DNA of 64,000 nucleotides from an uncultured Christensenellaceae bacterium (GCA_910587365.1 CAJUKJ010000002.1:153278-217277), one strand, 5' to 3'; positions 50,563 through 59,439 are shown, counted from the stretch's first letter. A program made the numbers and translations. The notes: generated from the sequence alone by a model not told the origin.

Positions 50563-52180
50563 TTCAAAAGGCGCGGTAGAGCGCGCGAAAATTACATATT
50601 TTTTCAAGGAAACCTTCCGCGCCCACTCTAAGGCGGAGTATCGGGAGATTTTTTCGCGCGGTCTTAACGAGGACAACGGGGGCGTCACAGGTGCTTTCCC
50701 TTGGCTGTACGTGCGTGCGTTTTTCGCACTTTTAATGCTTTTTACAGTAAATACCCTTGTATTGCGCCTTACAAATAACGCACTGTACGTTCCGTCGGTT
50801 ACCTTCCTCGGCGGCATCACATTTACTGTACCGTTTATAATTCTTATGTTAGAATTGTATCCCAAGCGAGATATAAGCCTTTTTATGCTTATTTCCGTGC
50901 TTGTCATCGGCGGCACTCTTGCGGGAGTTCTTGCGCAGATAGGATACAAGTTTGTAAACATAAAAAACGAATGGGTAAGTGCAATTTACACCGGCGTTCT
51001 CGAAGAAGTGTGCAAGGCAATTCCCGCACTTATAACTATTTCGCTTGTCAAACAGAAAAACCCGTATGCTTGCTTCCTTTTTGCTGCAACCGTAGGTGCG
51101 GGATTTTCCGTGATAGAGGATATGGGCTATATCTTCTACTATTCGGATAAATACGTTTTTTACTACCACAGCGATATTCAGGCGACTGTCGCAATGTTTG
51201 TCGACAGGGGCTTGTCATCGTTCTGTACGCACATACTCTGGACGGGTGCGATAGGTTGGGCATACGGTATTGCTAAAAGACCTTTGCGTTCATTCGGCAT
51301 TGCCATATTTGTTCTCAGCGTTGCACTCCATATTTGCTGGGATTTACCCATTGACGGTTGGGTTCAGGTTCTGGATATTTCGCTATGCGTCGTAGTCGCC
51401 GCCGCGCTGAATATAACGATAGTGCATTTATCGCGTACACGCACCCTGTATGCGGAAGTAGACCATACCCACCTTAACGAGGTAATAATCCGCGAAGCCA
51501 AGGAAATGGGTGTGCGAATGCGCTTTACCAACGCGGCTAACCTAACATTCGCGCTTACCTGTACTTTCTTATCGGTAATAGTACTAATTCTCTGCGCAAT
51601 GCCCATAGGAATGGAGTACCAAAGCATAGATTTCGATACCAGAGAGGATTTTATAAACTATATCGAAGAAGGCTACAATTTAAAAGCCGACAGGGACAGG
51701 AAATACGACCCTAACGGCGTTAACGTCGAAGAGAGATATATAGAGGATGAAGGTAAGCTCGTTCTGGCTTACGTTGTCCAGAAGGATACTGTCGATGGCT
51801 ATGACGGCGAATATTACTACGGGTACTTCGTAAAGGGGTACGGGCTTGACAGTATAGCGGGAAGCTACGTACACGGTGCCGAGATTGACAGCATAGCGGT
51901 TGAGCTTGAAGAAATTGACAGCCGTATTTACTGTACTGAATATAAGTTCGGTAACGAGTCGGAATGGGCGTTTACGGTTTATCCCGACAAGCTTATAGAT
52001 TATGTCTATCACGCAAACGACGGTAGTGTTACCGCCGTAACCGACGCGGAAGAGTTTGAAGGCTACGGACTTCTTACCGCATTGTGTGCAACGGCGTTTG
52101 CAATAACTGCGGGCTGCACGGTTGTGCTGGTCGCGTTCATAATAAAATTAAGGAGAGTTCAAGATGACGAAAAACGATGA
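50555..52180 (+). CDS. PrsW-family intramembrane metalloprotease with extracellular C-terminal domain
   Basis: Starting at ATG 50555 the protein is 541 aa. About eight membrane helices carry the PrsW motifs: EEVCK in GVLEEVCKAIPAL, GFSVIED in AGFSVIEDMGYIF, and the late His residues in SFCTHILWTG and ALHICWD. PrsW in Bacillus subtilis cuts an anti-sigma factor in response to antimicrobial peptides. Here an extra extracellular domain (about residues 365-505, Asp/Glu/Tyr-rich) sits before a final helix, which is unusual. No sigma/anti-sigma pair is nearby. It overlaps mtaB and the HIT gene, so it is embedded in that operon. Confidence 0.8.
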   Translation: MDNSKGAVERAKITYFFKETFRAHSKAEYREIFSRGLNEDNGGVTGAFPWLYVRAFFALLMLFTVNTLVLRLTNNALYVPSVTFLGGITFTVPFIILMLELYPKRDISLFMLISVLVIGGTLAGVLAQIGYKFVNIKNEWVSAIYTGVLEEVCKAIPALITISLVKQKNPYACFLFAATVGAGFSVIEDMGYIFYYSDKYVFYYHSDIQATVAMFVDRGLSSFCTHILWTGAIGWAYGIAKRPLRSFGIAIFVLSVALHICWDLPIDGWVQVLDISLCVVVAAALNITIVHLSRTRTLYAEVDHTHLNEVIIREAKEMGVRMRFTNAANLTFALTCTFLSVIVLILCAMPIGMEYQSIDFDTREDFINYIEEGYNLKADRDRKYDPNGVNVEERYIEDEGKLVLAYVVQKDTVDGYDGEYYYGYFVKGYGLDSIAGSYVHGAEIDSIAVELEEIDSRIYCTEYKFGNESEWAFTVYPDKLIDYVYHANDGSVTAVTDAEEFEGYGLLTALCATAFAITAGCTVVLVAFIIKLRRVQDDEKR

Positions 52181-52505
52181 TTGCCTGTTTTGTAAGATAA
52201 TAGACGGAAAAATTCCTTCGACAAAAGTGTATGAAGATGAAAAAATGCTCGTTTTCAAGGATATAGAACCCAAAGCAAAGGTTCATCTTTTGGCTATTGC
52301 GAAGGATCATTTCAAGCTTTTATCGGAAATGGACGGACAACAGGCGGAGCTTGTAAAGTATATGCTTACGAAAATTCCGCAAATTGCAAAAGAAAACGGC
52401 TGCGAAAACGGTTACCGCATAGTAATTAACCAGGGTGCGGACGCAGGTCAGACGGTGTTCCATTTACACTTACACATTTTAGGAGGAGAGCAGTTAGGCT
52501 GGTAA
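52164..52505 (+). CDS. HIT-family nucleotide hydrolase (HinT-like)
   Basis: The 113-aa protein has CLFCKIIDGKIPSTKVYEDE at its N-terminus and the triad FHLHLHILGGEQLGW at its end, the HinT form of the HxHxHxx motif. HinT enzymes hydrolyse AMP-lysine-like phosphoramidates and aminoacyl-adenylates. AAGGAG precedes the start. It overlaps the PrsW-type gene by 17 nt and precedes the epimerase gene by 3 nt. It frequently sits near mtaB in Firmicutes. Confidence 0.94.
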   Translation: MTKNDDCLFCKIIDGKIPSTKVYEDEKMLVFKDIEPKAKVHLLAIAKDHFKLLSEMDGQQAELVKYMLTKIPQIAKENGCENGYRIVINQGADAGQTVFHLHLHILGGEQLGW

Positions 52506-52508
52506 AAA

Positions 52509-53333
52509 ATGATTTATTACATAAAAAATAAGTACATTTCGCTTGCAGTCAATTCCGACGGCGGCAGTATGGCGTCGGTAAACTATCTCGGCGAGGAAAG
52601 GCTTTGGCAGGGCGGCGAGTACTGGAAAAGCCAGGACGTCGCAATTTTTCCCATTATAGGTCACGCGGGCGAATATGAGGTTGATGGTAAAGCTTATACC
52701 CCGAAATCGCACGGCGTTGCAAGATATTCCGAGTTTGCCCTTGCCGACATAAGCGTGGACAGGATTACCCTCGAACTGAATTCAAATACTGTTACAAAGC
52801 TTACGTACCCCTACGACTTTGATTTTTTAATTACATATTTGCTTAAAAAGAACAGTATAACGGTAACATATACCGTGCGCGCCAAAAACGGAAAAATTCC
52901 GTTTTACGTAGGTGGACATCCCGGAATGAAAGCCCCCGGCGGCGGCGCGGTTATCGAGTTTGAGAATACCGAACGCCCGATTGTATATCATATGAACGGC
53001 GAAACGGTCGAGCTTGGCGAAACAAAGCGGTTTGTTGCCGACAAAGCTTTTTTCAAACAGTGCAAAACCCTACAACTCGGCAATCTTTCGGGTGGCAAAA
53101 TTTATGCGTATACAACCGACGGCTATAAGTACACTTATAAATCCGATTGCCCGCTGTTTGCTTTTTGGAGCAATGAGGAAGGGGGCGACTATATCTGCGT
53201 AGAACCCTGGTGGGGTATAAACGATTATGACGGCGCACCGAAAGAAATGAAAGACAAGCCATTTATAAACTTTGCCGATGAAAACGGAAAAAGCTTTTCA
53301 TATACTTTAACCGTTGAAAAGGTGCAAAAATAA
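52509..53333 (+). CDS. Aldose 1-epimerase family protein (LacX-like)
   Basis: The 274-aa beta-sandwich protein contains the galactose-mutarotase pattern: FPIIGHAGEYEVDGKAYTPK and SHGVARYSEF (first His region), YVGGHPGMKAP (second His) and CVEPWWG near the end (catalytic Glu region). It is the LacX/YihR-like subgroup that acts on sugar anomers. Three nt separate it from the HIT gene, so it is the last gene of that operon and is followed by a strong terminator. Confidence 0.88.
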   Translation: MIYYIKNKYISLAVNSDGGSMASVNYLGEERLWQGGEYWKSQDVAIFPIIGHAGEYEVDGKAYTPKSHGVARYSEFALADISVDRITLELNSNTVTKLTYPYDFDFLITYLLKKNSITVTYTVRAKNGKIPFYVGGHPGMKAPGGGAVIEFENTERPIVYHMNGETVELGETKRFVADKAFFKQCKTLQLGNLSGGKIYAYTTDGYKYTYKSDCPLFAFWSNEEGGDYICVEPWWGINDYDGAPKEMKDKPFINFADENGKSFSYTLTVEKVQK

Positions 53334-53340
53334 TAGCGGT

Positions 53341-53390
53341 AAAAAAACAGGTAACTCCTTTTTTCGGGATTTACCTGTTTTTTTTTAAAT
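53341..53390. terminator. Bidirectional terminator between epimerase and WYL genes
   Basis: AAAAAACAGGTAA...TTACCTGTTTTTT is a strong stem with A/T runs on both sides, between convergent genes. Confidence 0.88.
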
Positions 53391-53392
53391 AT

Positions 53393-54313
53393 TTAATCGG
53401 CTTCGACTATGCGCCTTGCAGCCGATATAACCTTTTCTTTAAGCTCGGGCGGGTCTAAAACTTTAACCGCTCCGCCGTAGCTTAAAATTTTATTGACCAG
53501 CCCGCCGTCGTCGGGTAGGGTCATTCTTGCAATAAACGCTTTGCCGCGCGGCTCGATATTGTCTATTCCCAGCCAGTCTTCCGCGTCGGCAAGCGAATTT
53601 TTTTGTATTTCAAGAGTAACCTCTATAAGGTTTTCCGAAGTGTATTGAAAATTCAAGTCCAGCCCGTCGCGGGTAAATTCCCGCCTCTTAAACGTTTCGC
53701 CCGTAAAAACCGCGCTCTTTATCCTGCCTATCTTAAATGTGCGGAAGGTCTGTTTATTATGGCAGAACGCGTAAACGTACCAGACGTTCTGTTTGAATAT
53801 GAGCAAATGCGCATCTATCACGCGCTTCGAGTGTTCGCCTTCGCGCGATATGTAGTCTATAAGCAGGCATTTGTTTTCATTAACCGCACTTTCGCAAACG
53901 CGCATCTTTTCGGTAAACTTCGCACTTCCGCCCCAAGTTCCGCCGTCTACTATTATATTGCCGCACACGGAAAGCTCGCGTTTTTCGCTCTTTTGCTGTC
54001 TTTTAAGCTTTTCAAGTGCGGAAATAACGCTTTCATCGTTCACTTGCGAGGACATCGCACCCAGCGCGTTAATGGCGGCGGTGTATTCCTCACGCGTAAA
54101 ATAGCCGTATGGCAGACGGTACGTGTCGGCAATAGTTATACCGCCGTATTTTCCGCGGGATGCGTCCACAGGCACGCCGCACACGTTAAGCTCCTCGATG
54201 TAGCGGTAAACGCTCCTCTGCGAAATACCGTATCTCTCCGCAATCGCCTTTGCCGTAAGCTTGCGTTTGGATAGAAGCAGCGTCATTATTTCAATCATAG
54301 TCTGATACTTCAT
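53393..54313 (-). CDS. HTH/WYL-domain transcriptional regulator (YafY family)
   Basis: The start is ATG 54313 (MKYQTMIEIMT), with GGAG upstream; the longer frame runs into a repeat. The 306-aa protein has an HTH_11 domain (LLLSKRKLTAKAIAERYGIS, QRSVYRYIEELN) and a WYL domain (CLLIDYISREGEHSKRVIDAHLLIFKQNVWYVYAFC). WYL regulators sense nucleic acid or nucleotide ligands and often control stress or defence genes. The upstream 270 bp contain a repeat A copy and the divergent 62-aa ORF. Confidence 0.88.
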   Translation of the reverse strand: MKYQTMIEIMTLLLSKRKLTAKAIAERYGISQRSVYRYIEELNVCGVPVDASRGKYGGITIADTYRLPYGYFTREEYTAAINALGAMSSQVNDESVISALEKLKRQQKSEKRELSVCGNIIVDGGTWGGSAKFTEKMRVCESAVNENKCLLIDYISREGEHSKRVIDAHLLIFKQNVWYVYAFCHNKQTFRTFKIGRIKSAVFTGETFKRREFTRDGLDLNFQYTSENLIEVTLEIQKNSLADAEDWLGIDNIEPRGKAFIARMTLPDDGGLVNKILSYGGAVKVLDPPELKEKVISAARRIVEAD

Positions 54314-54323
54314 ATAAACTCCG

Positions 54324-54446
54324 TAAAATGCGTGTATACTTCGCAATACTGCGTTGCGCTCGTTTCACTCGGGTTACATATTCTGTGTATGCGCACCTTC
54401 GTAAAGCTTCGCGCGACTTGTCTTGCTCTTATCTCCGCATTTTTAT
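54324..54446. repeat. Intergenic repeat family A copy upstream of the WYL gene
   Basis: TAAAATGCGTGTATACTTCG opens the element, followed by CGCAATACTGCGTTGCG (hairpin), TCACTCGGG, a variable centre, then CTTCGTAAAGCTTCGCGCG, CTTGTCTTGCT and CTCCGCATTTTTA. The ends are inverted repeats (TAAAATGCG/CGCATTTTTA). It overlaps no gene. Confidence 0.7.
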
Positions 54447-54518
54447 TTTTTTGGTATATTTGACCTATCTTTACAATACAATAAACCGATAAAAAATATT
54501 TTTAAAAATTTTATCATA

Positions 54519-54537
54519 TATGACAGTTTCTGTCAAG
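54519..54537. promoter_or_regulatory. Inverted repeat between WYL gene and 62-aa ORF
   Basis: TGACAGTTTCTGTCA is a 6-bp inverted repeat with a 3-nt centre, in the divergent intergenic region. It is a candidate WYL-regulator site. Confidence 0.35.
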
Positions 54538-54581
54538 TATTAGATGTAAAATAGTGTTGTAGAATAAAGGAGGGCGTTAAA

Positions 54582-54770
54582 ATGACGTTTACGGCGTATA
54601 TCCAAAGACAGAAAAAAATTATCAGAAGCCGCCACGAGGGCGAAACGTTTTTAATACAGAAGGAGGATGCCATTCTTCTGGACGACAGCGAAAAGCTGCT
54701 GGATGAACTTCGTTCGCTTAAAGGTCTTAATACGCGTGAAAGGCAGACTATACGCAGAAGAGTATGGTAA
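54582..54770 (+). CDS. 62-aa small basic/acidic protein
   Basis: ATG 54582 follows an excellent AAAGGAGGGCG site. The protein starts MTFTAYIQRQKKIIRSRHEG and contains DDSEKLLDELRSLKGLNTRE; it is soluble and helical, with a basic end (RQTIRRRVW). I do not recognise the family. It is divergent from the WYL regulator and could be its target (inference). Hairpins at 54780 and 54846 follow. Confidence 0.6.
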   Translation: MTFTAYIQRQKKIIRSRHEGETFLIQKEDAILLDDSEKLLDELRSLKGLNTRERQTIRRRVW

Positions 54771-54779
54771 CGGTCTTTG

Positions 54780-54803
54780 CGGAAAGGTCGGTGCGCCTTT
54801 CCG
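54780..54803 (+). terminator. Hairpin after the 62-aa ORF
   Basis: CGGAAAGG pairs with CCTTTCCG over an 8-nt loop, 9 nt after the stop. Confidence 0.45.
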
Positions 54804-54845
54804 TTGCGGTTTCCGTAATAATTGCGGTTATGTTTATAATTTAAA

Positions 54846-54873
54846 AAACTTCCCCGACGGTAGTCGGGGAAGT
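54846..54873. terminator. Bidirectional terminator before the phosphohexomutase gene end
   Basis: AACTTCCCCGAC pairs with GTCGGGGAAGTT around a GGTA loop, between convergent genes. Confidence 0.85.
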
Positions 54874-54879
54874 TATATT

Positions 54880-56601
54880 TTATGCTTTTACTATTTCGTT
54901 TACAGCGTTTTTCATCTTTTCAAGCGCGGCTTCCGCGTCTGCCTTGTGGTGCGCCTTTACCGAGAAGTAAATTTTCAGCTTAGGTTCCGTTCCCGACGGA
55001 CGCACGCATATAAAGCTTCCGTTTTCCAATTCGTAGTATACGCAGTTGGTAAGGGGGGAACCTATTTCCGAAGTTACTCCCGTAACGATGTCTTTTTTAA
55101 TATTATTTGAATAGTCGCGTATAGCGGCAACGTCATAGATATCGAATTTTGTAATCGGGTTGGTTTTAAGACCGTCAACAACGGCGTTCATATCCTTCAT
55201 AGCGTTAAGCCCTTTGAAGGGGATGGAAATATTACAGTCAAGCACGTAGCCGTAAGTGTCGTAAATTTCCATTAACCTCTGGTAAACCGTCTTATTGATT
55301 GAGGTATAGTAACATACCATCTCCGCGCACAGCATAGAAGCTACCACGGCGTCCTTGTCACGCGCGTGTGTTCCGCGCAGGTAACCGCAGCTTTCCTCAA
55401 AGCCGAATACAAAGGTGTGGGAGTGATCCCTTTCCCAAAGCTTTATTTTTTCGCCGATAAACTTAAAGCCTACGGGTACTTCAAACAGCTTAACGTTGAA
55501 CTGTCTGCAAATCGCCTTTGCCATACCCGTTGTAACGAACGATTTTACTACGGCGGCGTCGGAGGGGAGTGCGTCCTCTTCTTTAAGTCTTGTCAGTATA
55601 TAGTCAAGTAAAAGTATACCTACCTGGTTTCCCGAAAGTGCTTCAAATTCGCCCTCGCCGTTCTTTACGGCTATACCAAGCCTGTCGCTGTCGGGGTCGG
55701 TGCCGAATACGACGGTCGCGCCGATTTTCTGTGCAAGCGCGATGCCCATTGCAAGCGTTTCTTTATATTCGGGGTTAGGTACTTCGACGGTGGAAAACTC
55801 CGTGTCCTTCGTCGTCTGCTCCTTGACAACCGTAGCGTTTATGCCTATCTTTTTAAGAATAGTGGTAACGGGAATATAACCCGAGCCGTGTACAGGCGTG
55901 TATACAAGCTTCAAGTCCTTGCCGCATTGCTTTACAGCCTTTTTGGAAAGGGTAAGCTTTTTAAGCTCTTTATAATATTTTCTGTCAACTCTTGCGGGTA
56001 CGGGTTTAATAAGCCTTTTAATCTGTTCCGCAGTGGGGGCGGGGGTGCCGAGGTAATCGTCGATTTTTTTAATGAAGTCCACTACAACGGCAGTATCCTC
56101 GGGACTCATCTGCGCACCGTCCGAGCCGTAAACCTTGTAGCCGTTATATTGCTTGGGATTGTGCGACGCGGTAATCATAATTCCCGCAACGGTTTTTAAG
56201 CATCTTACAGCAAAGGAAAGCATAGGCACGGGATGAACTTCGCCGAAAAGGTAAACTTTAATTCCGTTTGCCGCCAAAACCTCCGCTGCCGCGCGTGCGA
56301 ACACGTCGCTTTTAAGTCTGGTATCGTAAGATATAGCAACGCCCCGAGCCATTGCATTTTCGCCGAGGGTTTTAATAAATTCCGCAAGTCCCTGCGTTGC
56401 GCGTTTAACGGTATAAATATTCATCATATTCGTGCCGTAGCCTATAATCCCGCGCATTCCCGCCGTACCGAATTCAAGCTCGGCGCCGAAGCGGTATTCT
56501 ATTTCTTCATTATTATCTTTAACGCTTTCAAGCTCAGCCTTTCCTTCGGCTGTCAGGCGTGTGTCGTTTAACCAATTATGGTATATTTCTGTATAGTCCA
56601 T
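54880..56601 (-). CDS. pgcA: Phosphoglucomutase/phosphomannomutase
   Basis: The 573-aa alpha-D-phosphohexomutase interconverts hexose 1- and 6-phosphates for glycolipid and cell-wall sugar supply. The catalytic Ser loop is GIMITASHNPKQYNGYKVY, the metal loop FGTDPDSDRLGIAV, the sugar loop FGFEESCGYLRG and the phosphate loop RPSGTEPKLKIYF. Length and motifs match the Firmicutes PgcA group that supplies glucose-1-phosphate. The glycosyltransferase at 16.5 kb may use the resulting UDP-glucose. Confidence 0.95.
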   Translation of the reverse strand: MDYTEIYHNWLNDTRLTAEGKAELESVKDNNEEIEYRFGAELEFGTAGMRGIIGYGTNMMNIYTVKRATQGLAEFIKTLGENAMARGVAISYDTRLKSDVFARAAAEVLAANGIKVYLFGEVHPVPMLSFAVRCLKTVAGIMITASHNPKQYNGYKVYGSDGAQMSPEDTAVVVDFIKKIDDYLGTPAPTAEQIKRLIKPVPARVDRKYYKELKKLTLSKKAVKQCGKDLKLVYTPVHGSGYIPVTTILKKIGINATVVKEQTTKDTEFSTVEVPNPEYKETLAMGIALAQKIGATVVFGTDPDSDRLGIAVKNGEGEFEALSGNQVGILLLDYILTRLKEEDALPSDAAVVKSFVTTGMAKAICRQFNVKLFEVPVGFKFIGEKIKLWERDHSHTFVFGFEESCGYLRGTHARDKDAVVASMLCAEMVCYYTSINKTVYQRLMEIYDTYGYVLDCNISIPFKGLNAMKDMNAVVDGLKTNPITKFDIYDVAAIRDYSNNIKKDIVTGVTSEIGSPLTNCVYYELENGSFICVRPSGTEPKLKIYFSVKAHHKADAEAALEKMKNAVNEIVKA

Positions 56602-56676
56602 TATCTCTCCCTTATATTTATATTATACGTTTTTCTTGTCTGCATAAATTCTGTATATATTTAGTATATAAAAAAA

Positions 56677-56710
56677 ACTTTCCTTTGTAAAGTAGGAAAG
56701 TTAAAAAAAT
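56677..56710 (-). terminator. Terminator of the trmL-rdgB-membrane-protein transcript
   Basis: AACTTTCCT (56677-56685) pairs with AGGAAAGTT (56694-56702); on the minus strand it is followed by a run of T's. Confidence 0.8.
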
Positions 56711-56743
56711 GAATATATTTATAATTTTTTTTAATTAATCGGC

Positions 56744-57709
56744 TTATTCGCCCTTAAAAAACTCTTCGCGGGAAACGGGTTTCTCCTTTTCGGGCTTAAT
56801 TATAGTGTGCTTGTCTATAAAATATTTCAATTCTTCACGGTCGTAATAGTTGACAAATTCAAAGCATACTAAAATAACATAGCTTGAAGGGATAGCAATT
56901 AGCGCACCCGCCCCGAACGTAAACACTATTGCGGCAACGTTTATAGCAAAGATAATAAGTATGAGAATAACGAAGTTTGAAAGCACGTTAAAGGTGTTTT
57001 TTCTGCGCCTGTCAAAGGTATATAAAAATGCATGCCCGGGCTTCATCTTTCCGCGGATAAGGGCGGGAAGCCAGTCCGACGTGAAAACCATTTTAAAGGC
57101 AATGGCAACCATCATAGCGGTCACGTAAAGGAAAATCTGCACAAGTACGTTGATATGGATTAAAGACAGCAGCATAAAAACTATCATATATATCCCGACG
57201 TAGCAGATAAGGTCGTACAGGAAAGACAAGGGGATATACATAATGCTGTAAAGCGAAGCCTGTTTAAGGTTTCTTATCAGCGTAACCATAAAGGGCGACT
57301 TTGCGCGCAACGCCATTTTATCGTTTATTACGGCTGCGGTAGCGTAGTTGCCGAGTCCCGCAAAAAAGCTCTGCACAAGGTGTATTGCAAGTAAGCCTAT
57401 TGCGCCCCAGACGATATTCGTCTTGTTGTTTGCAACCAACGTCAAAACGTCCGCAAACGCCTGCCGTATCTGTTCGGTTGCGGCGGCAAGCTCTGTCGGC
57501 TTGCCTTCCACAAGGTTTATAAGGAAAGCTTTTATTCCTTCTTTCAGGCTTATAAAGTCGGGCGAACCCGTAAGCCCCTTGATAAACGGGTAAATTACCG
57601 CGGTCGAAAGCCCTAAGGCTATAAACGATATAACCAGCCTGTATAAAAGCTGTTTATATATTACCGAAAAATTGTCCACGAAAACGTGGAATGTATGTTT
57701 GAATTTCAT
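56744..57709 (-). CDS. Polytopic membrane protein of unknown function
   Basis: The 321-aa protein has about six membrane helices and a basic C-terminus (KPEKEKPVSREEFFKG). An extracellular or membrane-edge segment (EGKPTELAAATEQIRQAFADVL) follows helix 1. It resembles the large class of six-helix clostridial membrane proteins without assigned roles; no transport motif is visible. It lies 5 nt after the phosphoesterase gene and is the last gene of that minus-strand operon. Confidence 0.65.
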   Translation of the reverse strand: MKFKHTFHVFVDNFSVIYKQLLYRLVISFIALGLSTAVIYPFIKGLTGSPDFISLKEGIKAFLINLVEGKPTELAAATEQIRQAFADVLTLVANNKTNIVWGAIGLLAIHLVQSFFAGLGNYATAAVINDKMALRAKSPFMVTLIRNLKQASLYSIMYIPLSFLYDLICYVGIYMIVFMLLSLIHINVLVQIFLYVTAMMVAIAFKMVFTSDWLPALIRGKMKPGHAFLYTFDRRRKNTFNVLSNFVILILIIFAINVAAIVFTFGAGALIAIPSSYVILVCFEFVNYYDREELKYFIDKHTIIKPEKEKPVSREEFFKGE

Positions 57710-57714
57710 AAATA

Positions 57715-58185
57715 CTATCCTATCGAAACGGTTTTGTAAGTAAATTTATCTCCGCTAACAACGAGGTAGAGGTAGCTTCTTTCGCCGTAGCGTGAGCCTG
57801 CACCCGGATTGATAAGCGTAACGCCGTCAATAATATCGGCGCGCGCCCTGTGAGTGTGTCCGTACAACGCTACCGCGCAGCCCAGCTCTTTTGCCCTTGC
57901 GGCAAGCTTTGCAAGCGTGGTTTTTACCGAAAATTTGTGTCCGTGGCAGGCAAAAATTTTAATATTTTCAACCTCGATTACTTTTTCGTCGTCGCCAAGC
58001 GCAGGTAAATCGCAGTTGCCGTTTATAACTATTGTTTTAGCGGGGAACTTTGTGCGTATATAATTTCCGTCTGCCGAGGTGTCGCCGAGGTGTATGACCA
58101 TATCGTTCTCGGCAAAAAGATGCTCGATTTCATCAATCCCGCGGCGGAAGCCGTGGGTATCGGAAAGTATTACAATAGTTTTCAT
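57715..58185 (-). CDS. Metallophosphoesterase, YfcE/MJ0936 family
   Basis: Starting at ATG 58185 the protein has 156 aa. The metal ligands are in VILSDTHGF, HLGDTSADG, VINGNCD, ACHGHKF and YGHTHRA, the calcineurin-like pattern. The small YfcE/YsnB group hydrolyses phosphodiesters in vitro. The ATG overlaps the rdgB stop by 4 nt (ATGA), and AAGGG in the rdgB end serves as ribosome site; rdgB-yfcE coupling is common in Firmicutes. Confidence 0.92.
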   Translation of the reverse strand: MKTIVILSDTHGFRRGIDEIEHLFAENDMVIHLGDTSADGNYIRTKFPAKTIVINGNCDLPALGDDEKVIEVENIKIFACHGHKFSVKTTLAKLAARAKELGCAVALYGHTHRARADIIDGVTLINPGAGSRYGERSYLYLVVSGDKFTYKTVSIG

Positions 58186-58751
58186 AATTTTTCCCTTAAA
58201 TCGCAAAGTGCGCGATATCGGTGCGAAACCGAATTTTTTTCTTCGGGACTTGCCGTGCCGAAGCCTTTTTTCAAGTCATTGCAATAGAACAGGCTGTCGT
58301 AACCGAACCCGTTTTCGCCCTCTTCACACTTTAAAATATTTCCGTAAACCTTTCCCTCGCCGAAAAAGGCTTTGCCGTCGGGCAGGCATAGGCAAACCGC
58401 GCTTTCAAACCGTGCTTTGCGGTTTTCAATACCGTCAAGCTTTTTTAATAAAAGCTTTCTGTTTTCGCTGTCGCCGCCGCCAGAAAAGCGTGCGGAATAA
58501 ATTCCCGGCGCGCCATCCAAAGCGTCGACGCACAGTCCCGAATCGTCCGCAAGCGCGGGTATATTAAATTTTTTCGCAATAAATTCAGCCTTTAAAAGCG
58601 CGTTCTCTTTAAAGGTAACACCTGTTTCGGGAATATCCCCGTCAAAGCCGAGTTCGTGCATAGAAATAATTTCAACGCCCTTGAAAATGCTTTTAATTTC
58701 ATCTATCTTATGCTCGTTTCCGCTTGCTACGGCAATTTTTTTAAGTTCCAT
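58182..58751 (-). CDS. rdgB: XTP/dITP pyrophosphatase
   Basis: The 189-aa house-cleaning enzyme hydrolyses dITP and XTP to keep inosine and xanthine out of DNA. The family motifs are VASGNEHKIDEIKSIF at the start, LADDSGLCVDALDGAPGIYSARF and GFGYDSLFYC, with a final SHRYRAL. Length is typical. It is coupled to the phosphoesterase gene by an ATGA overlap and preceded by trmL. Confidence 0.96.
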   Translation of the reverse strand: MELKKIAVASGNEHKIDEIKSIFKGVEIISMHELGFDGDIPETGVTFKENALLKAEFIAKKFNIPALADDSGLCVDALDGAPGIYSARFSGGGDSENRKLLLKKLDGIENRKARFESAVCLCLPDGKAFFGEGKVYGNILKCEEGENGFGYDSLFYCNDLKKGFGTASPEEKNSVSHRYRALCDLREKL

Positions 58752-58791
58752 ACTCTCATTATATAATAACAGGCTGAAAAAGTAAAGGCAA

Positions 58792-59283
58792 TTACCACTT
58801 TAAATTATGTAGCTGTCCCTCGGTTTTAAATCCCTTGAAGTCAAGCTGCCTTAATCCCTCGTAAACGGCAATTGCAACCGAGTTGGAAAGATTTAAGCTT
58901 CGCGTTTCGCCTATCATAGGTATTCTCAGACACTGTTCTTTGTGTTCCTTCAAAAGCTGTTCGGGCAACCCCTTTGTTTCCTTGCCGAACACGAGGAAGT
59001 CGCCCTCTTTCAGCTTTGCGTCCGAATGTCTGTTAAGCCCCTTGGTAGTAAAAAACCAAAAGGACGAAGAGGGGTACTTATTTAAAATTTCGTCAAACCC
59101 GTCATAATAGCTTATTTCAACTTCGTCCCAGTAATCAAGCCCCGCGCGTTTTAAGTATTTGTCGGTTATTTCAAAGCCGAGCGGACGGACGAGGTGTAGC
59201 TTACAGCCCGTCGCGTGGCAGGTCCTTACAATATTACCCGTATTTTGAGGTATCTCGGGTTCAACCAAAACTATATTAAACAT
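58792..59283 (-). CDS. trmL: tRNA (cytidine(34)-2'-O)-methyltransferase
   Basis: The 163-aa SPOUT enzyme methylates the wobble base of leucine tRNAs. It has the N-terminal PEIPQNTGNIVRTCHATGC, the SAM-knot segments LVFGKETKGLP and RIPMIGETRSLNLSNSVAIA, and the end YEGLRQLDF. This is the minimal TrmL (YibK) form. It heads the minus-strand operon and is divergent from the Na/Pi cotransporter. Confidence 0.94.
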   Translation of the reverse strand: MFNIVLVEPEIPQNTGNIVRTCHATGCKLHLVRPLGFEITDKYLKRAGLDYWDEVEISYYDGFDEILNKYPSSSFWFFTTKGLNRHSDAKLKEGDFLVFGKETKGLPEQLLKEHKEQCLRIPMIGETRSLNLSNSVAIAVYEGLRQLDFKGFKTEGQLHNLKW

Positions 59284-59354
59284 ATCATATTTATTGTAAT
59301 TAATGTGAACGGTTTTTGCAAATAAAACGCACGGTTCTTTTATTTATTTTTCAT

Positions 59355-59383
59355 TTGACAGTAAAATAAAAAGCTGATACAAT
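59355..59383 (+). promoter_or_regulatory. Promoter of the Na/Pi cotransporter gene
   Basis: TTGACA (59355-59360), a 17-nt spacer and TACAAT (59378-59383). Confidence 0.75.
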
Positions 59384-59439
59384 TTATTTTGATAAAAATT
59401 TTACAATTGTAAAAGTAAACACTTCGGAGAAATTTATAT

